Assembly (NCBI GenBank): GCA_009778255.1
Contig: WRKD01000099.1
Span: 1-6,127, forward strand
Direction: 5' to 3'
Length of the DNA stretch: 6,127 bases
DNA from: Bacillota bacterium
GTDB lineage: Bacteria; Bacillota; Dehalobacteriia; UBA4068
Shown: positions 1 to 4,498 of the stretch, piece after piece
Position numbering within the stretch: the first letter of the stretch is position 1
Layout: each line of letters opens with the position of its first letter
The notes under the pieces: model-generated
The model's input: only the letters and a program-made list of their open reading frames with translations
Databases searched by the model: none
What the model was told of the DNA's origin: nothing
Translations under genes and position numbers: made by a program

Positions 1-179
1 GTGTCGGTATCATTGTCGGTATCGGTATCATTGTCGGTATCGGTATCATTGTCGGTGTCGGTGTCGGTATCATTGTCGGTATCGGTATCATTGTCGGTGT
101 CGGTATCATTGTCGGTGTCGGTATCGGTATCATTGTCGGTGTCGGTATCATTGTCGGTGTCGGTATCATCGTCGGTATC
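1..179 (-). repeat. Nested tandem repeat encoding Asp-Thr/Asp-Asn stalk
   Basis: On the minus strand the basic unit is GAYACCGAYACCGACAAT (18 bp, Asp-Thr-Asp-Thr-Asp-Asn), with a 24-bp variant holding one extra Asp-Thr pair. Reading from 167 down, unit lengths are 18, 18, 24, 18, 18, 24, 18, 18 and then a partial unit, so there is a 60-bp higher-order period (20 residues). Bases 1-60 and 61-120 differ at one position (39/99); 61-120 and 121-180 differ at four. All but one of these are silent GAT/GAC changes; the change at 170 turns Asn into Asp at the start of the array. Thr is always ACC and Asn always AAT. All units are multiples of 6 bp, so gain or loss of units keeps the frame. The array continues past the left edge. 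Confidence 0.97.
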
Positions 180-1019
180 GATATCCGGTATACCTTGGCG
201 GAACCCACTAATATTGAATTGAATATTTCCATTATCTTCCGTTAATACAAAACAGCCACTTTCATTATTATTGCCTTTATCCACATATGCTAGTTCCCAG
301 GTAGCCGGAGCTATGATGATCCAACCCTGATTCTTTCCACCGTTATTATAAGACAAACCCATGGCAGGATTCCACTCGAATGTTTCACCGTTTTTGAATT
401 CCAAATGCATATAAGTTATGGTTTCCGCCTTATTGGCGCTGATAACCAAATGCCATATATTAGGAACTCCATTATAATCTCTATCCTGTGTTTTACCTAA
501 CCTGAACACATTATTCCAAGTTTTACTATAATCTTCATCATTGCCACTGCCCGAACCTTTAAGATATATGGTTTTTTCAATACTGTTTACCAAAGTCAGC
601 AGGGCCAAAGCTTCCGGAATGCTATTTTCATCGTTAAAAATATCTTCATTAGAAAAATCGTCTTTAGTAATGTCGTCGTCAAAGCCATTATCTTCATCTT
701 CATTTTTTACGCCGTCCTGATCAACATTGCTATTATCTTCATTTGATTCATCATCACTATTGTCAAGTATGCCCACTTCATCTTCAGTATTTTCGTCTTC
801 GTTATCTTTAACCTGTTCATCGCAGTTTTCTGAATCGCTGTTGTTATTGCCTTTTTCGCTATTGTCGCTGTTATCATCGCTAGTATTCAAAACATCAGAT
901 TCGTTACCCATGGTATTATCTCTATCTGCATCCAAACTATTCAACGCAAATGTTGCAGATGAAATTACCAGAACCGATATTATAACCAAACCTAACAGTA
1001 TTAACATTTTTTTAGACAT
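1..1019 (-). CDS. Secreted acidic repeat protein, 3'-truncated by the window edge
   Basis: An open frame of 339 codons runs from ATG at 1019 to the window edge with no stop, so the C-terminus lies outside. Residues 1-25 look like a signal peptide: a Lys pair, a long Leu/Ile/Val core and Thr-Phe-Ala before a likely signal peptidase I cut; there is no lipobox. Residues 28-133 are a low-complexity linker very rich in Asp, Glu, Asn and Ser. Residues 135-273 form the only globular-looking part, with alternating hydrophobic and aromatic residues (NIWHLVIS, TFEWNPAMG, GWIIIAPATWELAYV) that suggest a beta-rich fold. From residue 279 the chain becomes Asp-Thr/Asp-Asn repeats to the edge. The start is set by AAAGGGG seven bases upstream. 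By analogy with Ser-Asp stalks of Gram-positive adhesins, the tail may be a stalk and the globular domain a binding or structural unit. I do not recognise the globular family with certainty, and any cell-wall anchor would lie beyond the window. Confidence 0.88.
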   Translation of the reverse strand, partial: MSKKMLILLGLVIISVLVISSATFALNSLDADRDNTMGNESDVLNTSDDNSDNSEKGNNNSDSENCDEQVKDNEDENTEDEVGILDNSDDESNEDNSNVDQDGVKNEDEDNGFDDDITKDDFSNEDIFNDENSIPEALALLTLVNSIEKTIYLKGSGSGNDEDYSKTWNNVFRLGKTQDRDYNGVPNIWHLVISANKAETITYMHLEFKNGETFEWNPAMGLSYNNGGKNQGWIIIAPATWELAYVDKGNNNESGCFVLTEDNGNIQFNISGFRQGIPDIDTDDDTDTDNDTDTDNDTDTDTDNDTDTDNDTDTDNDTDTDTDNDTDTDNDTDTDNDTD

Positions 1020-1026
1020 TTTTATA

Positions 1027-1033
1027 CCCCTTT
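1027..1033 (-). promoter_or_regulatory. Shine-Dalgarno site of the surface-protein gene
   Basis: The minus-strand sequence AAAGGGG lies seven bases (TATAAAA) before the ATG at 1019. This fixes the start of the repeat protein, and the first codons give a textbook signal peptide. A second in-frame ATG four codons later has no such site. Confidence 0.75.
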
Positions 1034-1088
1034 CTATTTTAAACATCTTTTTTTGGCCGATAATTCTTTTAAGCAACTAAGTGCTCAA

Positions 1089-1100
1089 GTTACAAATTTA
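1089..1100 (+). repeat. 12-bp inverted repeat, left arm (GTTACAAATTTA)
   Basis: It is perfectly complementary to TAAATTTGTAAC at 1214-1225. The arms enclose the whole -35/-10 promoter of the surface-protein gene, which lies near the centre of the interval. The left arm overlaps a local palindrome, CAAATTT-A-AAATTTG, at 1093-1107. The arms are AT-rich, so a chance match is not excluded. Confidence 0.5.
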
Positions 1101-1124
1101 AAATTTGCTACATTTTTTAAAGGT

Positions 1125-1138
1125 TCAAGTAACTTTAA
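1125..1138. repeat. 14-bp direct repeat, copy 1 (TCAAGTAACTTTAA)
   Basis: This is identical to 1339-1352. Its core AAGTAACTT is a palindrome around a central A, as expected for a site bound by a dimeric regulator. It sits about +7 to +20 relative to the predicted start of the leftward promoter, a typical repressor position. A degenerate third copy, TCAAGTTAC, lies at 1085-1093. Confidence 0.6.
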
Positions 1139-1151
1139 TGTTTCTAGTGTC

Positions 1152-1180
1152 ATTATCGCATATATTTTTCTCTATGTCAA
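1152..1180 (-). promoter_or_regulatory. Sigma-A type promoter for the surface-protein gene
   Basis: The minus strand carries TTGACA (1180-1175), a 17-base spacer and GATAAT (1157-1152), matching the consensus at 6/6 and 5/6 positions. Transcription would start near 1145, giving a 5' leader of about 125 nucleotides before the ATG at 1019. The leader contains two TCAAGTWAC-type motifs and an AT-rich palindrome, so control after initiation or by a repressor bound just past the start is possible (inference). Confidence 0.75.
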
Positions 1181-1213
1181 GTGTTTTTTTTAATATTTTT
1201 CACAAAATTTTTA

Positions 1214-1225
1214 TAAATTTGTAAC
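1214..1225 (-). repeat. 12-bp inverted repeat, right arm
   Basis: This is the partner of 1089-1100, reading GTTACAAATTTA on the minus strand. Similarity fades outside the 12 bases, although both arms are followed by A-rich then T-rich runs ending in TTG. Confidence 0.5.
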
Positions 1226-1338
1226 CATTTTATTAAACATACTAATACTATGGTGCATCTTTTGCGGAATAATAATTAATAATATATGATTTAACCTGTT
1301 AGATCTAGTTATTTGCCCGTTTTAATTTTATATAACCC

Positions 1339-1352
1339 TCAAGTAACTTTAA
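1339..1352. repeat. 14-bp direct repeat, copy 2 (TCAAGTAACTTTAA)
   Basis: This is an exact copy of 1125-1138, 214 bp away. It ends three bases before the -35 box of the rightward promoter, a position where activators or repressors often bind. A shared regulator of the two divergent genes is an inference from placement only. Confidence 0.6.
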
Positions 1353-1355
1353 CCT

Positions 1356-1384
1356 TTGCAATGACAACCCCCTTGTGCTACAAT
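1356..1384 (+). promoter_or_regulatory. Promoter of the FAD-dependent oxidoreductase gene
   Basis: TTGCAA (1356-1361), a 17-base spacer and TACAAT (1379-1384) match the sigma-A consensus at 4/6 and 5/6. Transcription would start near 1391, leaving a leader of about 20 bases before the GTG start. The upstream 14-bp repeat abuts the -35 box. Confidence 0.6.
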
Positions 1385-1397
1385 AAAAAAAAGGGCT

Positions 1398-1403
1398 AAG
1401 GGG
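1398..1403 (+). promoter_or_regulatory. Shine-Dalgarno site deciding a GTG start
   Basis: AAGGGG lies eight bases before GTG at 1412. No ATG lies in frame just upstream, and the FAD-binding motif begins only a few residues later, so GTG is the natural start. Confidence 0.7.
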
Positions 1404-1411
1404 CGAACATT

Positions 1412-2761
1412 GTGGAATATGATCTGATCATTATTGGAGGCGGCATTGGCGGGCTTTTATCTGCTTACCGCGCCCGGGAACTGTACCCCGATTGGCGCAT
1501 TGGGCTCTTCGAACGTGGCGCGGCGCTGGAAAAACGTATTTGCCCTATAAGTAATGGACGGGCAGCCGGCTGTATGCATTGTAGTAACTGCGCCATAATA
1601 GAAGGTTTAGCCGGCGCGGGAGCTTTTACTAACGGAAGATTTGTTAAAACTACCGCATACGGCGGTTGTCTTTCACAATACTTGGGAGATAAAAAAACAC
1701 TTCTTTATATAGAAGAAGTGGATAAGATACTTATTCGTTGTGGCGCAACAACAAAAAGCTATGCGCCTGCTGAAGATATTAAAACAGAATGCGCCCGTTA
1801 CCACTTACAGTTGAAGCAGGCTGTGGTAAAGCACTTTGGTACAGACGGCAATTATATCATTATGCAAAACCTTATAGAGTACTTATATTCTCGCATCGAC
1901 ATACATATTAATGAGGTAGTGCATAATATCGATCCGGTTAGTCACCGAATTATTACAGCCAAAGGCGAGTATTGTGGGGAAAAACTAATCATAGCCGTAG
2001 GCAGGGTAGGAGCGAAATGGTTCGAAGGCTGGTGTCATCAACATAATATAGAGGCTGAAAACTCTCGGGTAGATATTGGGGTACGTATCGAGCTGCCCCG
2101 CAGTGTTTGGGCTCATATTTCCGACCGCATATATGAACCAAAGATCTGCTATACTACCGGCAAATACGAGGATATTTGCAGTACATTTTGCTTCAACGAT
2201 GGCGGTTATGTGGTTGGGGAGAATTCCAATGGCGTAATGACTGTAAATGGGTTCGCCTTCGCCGCAGAACATAAAAAAAGCGACAATTCAAATTTTGCGC
2301 TGCTTTCTACAACTATATTCACCCAGCCCTTCCAAAATCCGCTGGATTATTTGAAGCATCTAATACAGCTGGGGAATATGCTTAGTGGTAGCGGTGTGCT
2401 TGTGCAGCGCTTCGGAGATTTATGCCATGGCCGACGCAGTACCGAAGAACGAATTACCGCCAACCCAGTTCGTCCCACTCTTGCCGCCGTAGCAGGCGAC
2501 CTCTCACTTTGTCTGCCTAAACGTCAGTTAGATAATATTGTCGAAACCATATATGCTTTGAATAATATTGCGCCCGGCACAGCAGATGCTTCTACCCTGC
2601 TCTATGGAGTTGAAGCAAAATACTATAGCATAAAACCGCATTTCCTTAATAATGATTTCGAAATAGCGCCAGGTATTTATGCCTTAGGCGATGGTAGCGG
2701 TGTAACGCGTTCCCTCGCCCAAGCCGGAGCAATGGGGTTATATGTGGCAGAACGGCTATAA
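1412..2761 (+). CDS. FAD-dependent dehydrogenase-like protein (COG2509 type)
   Basis: This is a complete 449-residue protein. The N-terminus has a Rossmann dinucleotide-binding strand and glycine motif (GGGIGG, residues 9-14) followed by an acidic Glu-34 that would hold the adenosine ribose. A Cys cluster follows: Cys-44 in KRICPI, then Cys-54, Cys-57 and Cys-60 just before GLAGAGAF. Residues 195-203 (AVGRVGAKW), 332-344 (QRFGDL...GRRST) and the C-terminal FAD-contact motif at 422-442 (YALGDGSGVTRSLAQAG) fit the uncharacterised FAD-dependent dehydrogenases grouped as COG2509, as does the length. The substrate is unknown. The protein lacks a signal peptide and should be cytoplasmic. It is a single gene with its own promoter, divergent from the surface protein and convergent with the housekeeping cluster, so neighbours say little about its job. 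The family assignment is from recognised motifs; the Cys role (disulfide or metal) is not known to me. Confidence 0.88.
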   Translation: MEYDLIIIGGGIGGLLSAYRARELYPDWRIGLFERGAALEKRICPISNGRAAGCMHCSNCAIIEGLAGAGAFTNGRFVKTTAYGGCLSQYLGDKKTLLYIEEVDKILIRCGATTKSYAPAEDIKTECARYHLQLKQAVVKHFGTDGNYIIMQNLIEYLYSRIDIHINEVVHNIDPVSHRIITAKGEYCGEKLIIAVGRVGAKWFEGWCHQHNIEAENSRVDIGVRIELPRSVWAHISDRIYEPKICYTTGKYEDICSTFCFNDGGYVVGENSNGVMTVNGFAFAAEHKKSDNSNFALLSTTIFTQPFQNPLDYLKHLIQLGNMLSGSGVLVQRFGDLCHGRRSTEERITANPVRPTLAAVAGDLSLCLPKRQLDNIVETIYALNNIAPGTADASTLLYGVEAKYYSIKPHFLNNDFEIAPGIYALGDGSGVTRSLAQAGAMGLYVAERL

Positions 2762-2823
2762 GCATCTTTGCGGGCGCCTCTAAATACTAGCTCTTCACCC
2801 ATCTTTTAAGTAATAAAGACATC
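2762..2823. other. Convergent gap without a recognisable terminator
   Basis: The oxidoreductase gene and the leftward cluster end facing each other, 62 bp apart. I looked for a GC stem followed by a T-run on either strand and found none; GGCGCC at 2774-2779 is too short to be meaningful. Confidence 0.5.
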
Positions 2824-3390
2824 CTATTCTTGTTCTTGAGAGCGCCATTCCTCCATCAGCGTATATAGATAAGGTAAATCGGCATCTAAACCAAAGCTTT
2901 TACCGATATCGTCGAATAAAGCTTCTTTTTGAAAAGCAGCGGTGCTATTGGTAGCAAATAGCAAATAATAACGTATGCCGGGATGAGGTTGCAAAACACT
3001 TAAATCCAGCACTAATTCAGCCCCAGCCTCGTCTTCTCCTGTTATGGATAAGCGCAGCTTATCGTCGGAATTAGCTATGGTACGCTTCACCTGCCAGTCG
3101 CTTTGACTTTGCGGTAATTGATCGAGCATCATTTGTGCTATTTCCATAAGGCTGTAATAGGCTTCCCCGCCTAATTCACTGATTATAGTCAAACTGATAT
3201 CGTTTTCCGGCGCAATAAAGATGGCGCTCTGGGCATCCTCTGTAAGCAATTGCCAAGTGGCAGGCACACTAATATGATAGCCTGAGTCGCTGGTATATAA
3301 TTGTATTTCTTCGCCTGCCAAACCCGGCGCAAAAGAACAGGCTTCTAAGATTACAAAGCAGATTATAAGGCTGAAAAACAGTTTTTTCAT
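2824..3390 (-). CDS. Exported PsbP/DcrB-like protein of unknown function, possible lipoprotein
   Basis: This 188-residue protein starts with MKK and a hydrophobic segment (residues 4-16). Cys-18 lies in LEAC, which resembles a lipobox but has an unusual Glu at -2, so it may be a lipoprotein or instead be cut after Ala-25 (GLA-GEE). The mature part has the pattern GYHISVPATWQ (37-47), an AIFIAP strand (57-61), DISLTII (64-70) and a late hydrophobic segment ending in IGKSFGL (162-168). This recalls the small alpha/beta PsbP/DcrB-like proteins common in Gram-positive bacteria (inference by pattern, moderate certainty). A strong GGAGGG site four bases before the ATG sets the start. It is the last gene of the leftward cluster, 49 bp after pncC, and may be partly read from upstream. 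No specific role can be stated. Confidence 0.75.
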   Translation of the reverse strand: MKKLFFSLIICFVILEACSFAPGLAGEEIQLYTSDSGYHISVPATWQLLTEDAQSAIFIAPENDISLTIISELGGEAYYSLMEIAQMMLDQLPQSQSDWQVKRTIANSDDKLRLSITGEDEAGAELVLDLSVLQPHPGIRYYLLFATNSTAAFQKEALFDDIGKSFGLDADLPYLYTLMEEWRSQEQE

Positions 3391-3394
3391 TTTT

Positions 3395-3400
3395 CCCTCC
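3395..3400 (-). promoter_or_regulatory. Strong Shine-Dalgarno site of the exported protein gene
   Basis: GGAGGG on the minus strand is four bases before the ATG at 3390. It lies only four bases past the 3' arm of a hairpin, so folding could influence ribosome access (inference). Confidence 0.75.
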
Positions 3401-3404
3401 GCAG

Positions 3405-3431
3405 ATAAAGCTTTGACAAAGTAAGCTTTAT
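3405..3431. other. Intergenic hairpin between pncC and the exported protein gene
   Basis: ATAAAGCTT (3405-3413) and AAGCTTTAT (3423-3431) form a perfect 9-bp stem with a 9-base loop. The stem is AT-rich and no T-run follows in either direction, so it is not a standard intrinsic terminator. In the leftward transcript it stands between the pncC stop and the next ribosome site, and could act in mRNA processing or stability or modulate translation. Confidence 0.5.
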
Positions 3432-3440
3432 TTGTATACT
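3413..3440 (+). promoter_or_regulatory. Possible plus-strand promoter antisense to pncC
   Basis: TTGACA (3413-3418), a 16-base spacer and TATACT (3435-3440) match the sigma-A consensus at 6/6 and 5/6. It faces right, into the antisense strand of pncC and pgsA, where no plus-strand gene is evident. The -35 box overlaps the intergenic hairpin. On the opposite strand a weaker TTGCAA (3460-3455), 16 bases, TATACA (3440-3435) could serve the exported protein gene, using the same palindromic GTATAC. Confidence 0.4.
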
Positions 3441-3919
3441 TAATTCAATTGCTCTTGCAATAGCTTCAAAGCGGCCTTTACAGATTGTGTACGTACTTCA
3501 TCGCGATTTCCTTTAAAGCTATACTTTGCTGTTATTTCCCGTCCCTGCACTACTAGACCTACATATACCAAACCAAGTGGTTTTTCTGCCGTTGCTCCAC
3601 CGGGGCCGGCCACACCTGTTATAGAGAGCCCAATTTGTGCTTGAGCAAGTTCGGCCACACCATGCGCCATAGCTGCTGCTGTTTTTGAGCTAACTGCCCC
3701 GTAGCTATTAAGGGTTGATTGCGTCACCTTCAACAGATGCTCTTTGGCTTCATTACTATATGTAATCAAACCATAACCAAAACATTGCGAGCAGCCAGGC
3801 ACAGAGGTTAAAGCGGCGGATAGCATTCCGCCGGTGCAAGATTCCGCCGTTGCAAGCTGTAAATTTTTTTCCTTTAATAAACCTATTATATGCTCCGCCT
3901 GCTTATATAAATCATCCAT
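3440..3919 (-). CDS. pncC: Nicotinamide-nucleotide amidohydrolase (stand-alone CinA C-terminal domain)
   Basis: This enzyme deamidates nicotinamide mononucleotide to nicotinate mononucleotide, feeding the pyridine nucleotide cycle that rebuilds NAD in the cytoplasm. The 159 residues cover the whole CinA C-terminal domain. The motif TAESCTGG (24-31) gives the catalytic Ser-27. Tyr-54 and Lys-59 in ITYSNEAK have the spacing of the other active-site residues of the E. coli enzyme. ITGVAGPGG (100-108) and FKGNRDEVR (135-143) are further family motifs. The N-terminal COG1058 domain found in long CinA proteins is absent, and the space upstream is filled by pgsA, so the protein is naturally short rather than broken. 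It follows pgsA by 17 bp with a modest GGGCGG site eight bases before the ATG, consistent with one operon. In many Bacillota cinA sits between pgsA and recA; here a different gene follows. Confidence 0.92.
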   Translation of the reverse strand: MDDLYKQAEHIIGLLKEKNLQLATAESCTGGMLSAALTSVPGCSQCFGYGLITYSNEAKEHLLKVTQSTLNSYGAVSSKTAAAMAHGVAELAQAQIGLSITGVAGPGGATAEKPLGLVYVGLVVQGREITAKYSFKGNRDEVRTQSVKAALKLLQEQLN

Positions 3920-3936
3920 AAAACAAACCGCCCATC

Positions 3937-4494
3937 TTAGTTCTTTATAAACTGCCCGCCTTTTTTAAGATAATCGGCGCCGGATATCACCGTAGTAATT
4001 AAAGCCAGCCACAAAAATATCTGTGTAAGAAGAAAATACAAGGGTTGCGAAAAAAAGGAAAGCTCTGCTAAAAGCAACATAAAAATACTTATAGTTTGCA
4101 ATGTTGTTTTAAGTTTCCCTAACGCCGAAGCCGCTATAACCACTCCTGCATCGGCTGCCAATATACGCACACCGCTAACTATCAATTCGCGGCACACAAT
4201 TATTATCACCATCCAAGCCGGTAAACGTTCCAATGCCAGCAAAGCTATATATGCCGAACAAACCAAAAGTTTATCGGCTAGGGGATCTAAAAACTTGCCT
4301 AAAGTAGTTACCTGATTATTACGGCGGGCCAGCTTTCCATCTAGGGCATCGCTTAATGAAGCAAGCACGAATACAAACGCCGCCCATATACTATGCCCTG
4401 GGAAAAGCCATAATGCAAGCACCACAAATAAAGGTATCAGTAATACGCGGGCAATGGTGATTCGGTTAGGCAGATTAATATCTCTTGCTTTCAT
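3937..4494 (-). CDS. pgsA: CDP-diacylglycerol-glycerol-3-phosphate 3-phosphatidyltransferase
   Basis: The product makes phosphatidylglycerol phosphate from CDP-diacylglycerol and glycerol-3-phosphate at the membrane, the committed step to phosphatidylglycerol and cardiolipin. The CDP-alcohol phosphotransferase signature is complete: Asp-49, Asp-52, Gly-53, Ala-56, Arg-57, Gly-66, Asp-70 and Asp-74 with the exact family spacing. The N-terminal LPNRITIARVLLIP (8-21) and the GKLKTTLQ segment (126-133) are typical of PgsA within this superfamily. Several membrane segments are visible, roughly 15-31, 36-48, 77-101, 132-148 and 152-171. The length (185 residues) is normal. The ATG lies four bases after the rimO stop, and its ribosome site is inside the end of rimO, which points to coupled translation. 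Confidence 0.95.
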   Translation of the reverse strand: MKARDINLPNRITIARVLLIPLFVVLALWLFPGHSIWAAFVFVLASLSDALDGKLARRNNQVTTLGKFLDPLADKLLVCSAYIALLALERLPAWMVIIIVCRELIVSGVRILAADAGVVIAASALGKLKTTLQTISIFMLLLAELSFFSQPLYFLLTQIFLWLALITTVISGADYLKKGGQFIKN

Positions 4495-4498
4495 CCGG

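Larger units (their letters stand above)
1020..1411. promoter_or_regulatory. Divergent AT-rich regulatory region
   Basis: This 392-bp gap separates the leftward surface-protein gene from the rightward oxidoreductase gene. I see no convincing gene or RNA gene in it. It contains one promoter for each flanking gene, three copies of a TCAAGTWAC motif, a 15-base palindrome at 1093-1107 and a 12-bp inverted repeat pair around the leftward promoter (each listed separately). The stretch 1226-1338 is plain AT-rich sequence in which I see nothing definite. Confidence 0.75.

Noticed and set aside
1..179. CRISPR array or non-coding satellite
   Set aside because: There are no spacers, units are contiguous multiples of 6 bp, and variation is almost wholly synonymous in one frame, so it is a coding repeat.
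1..222. Plus-strand Ser-Val repeat frame
   Set aside because: It is the complement of the Asp-Thr/Asn repeat, it has no ribosome site, and the minus-strand frame continues for 339 codons with a signal peptide and promoter.
727..1080. Plus-strand Ser/Leu-rich 117-codon frame
   Set aside because: It lies opposite the acidic linker and signal peptide of the minus-strand gene; its Ser-rich composition is what antisense of Asp/Glu/Asn codons gives.
1985..2272. Minus-strand 95-codon frame inside the oxidoreductase gene
   Set aside because: It lies fully within a strongly supported gene on the other strand, with no recognisable motifs.
3405..3431. Intrinsic terminator after pncC
   Set aside because: The stem is AT-rich and no T-run follows on either strand.
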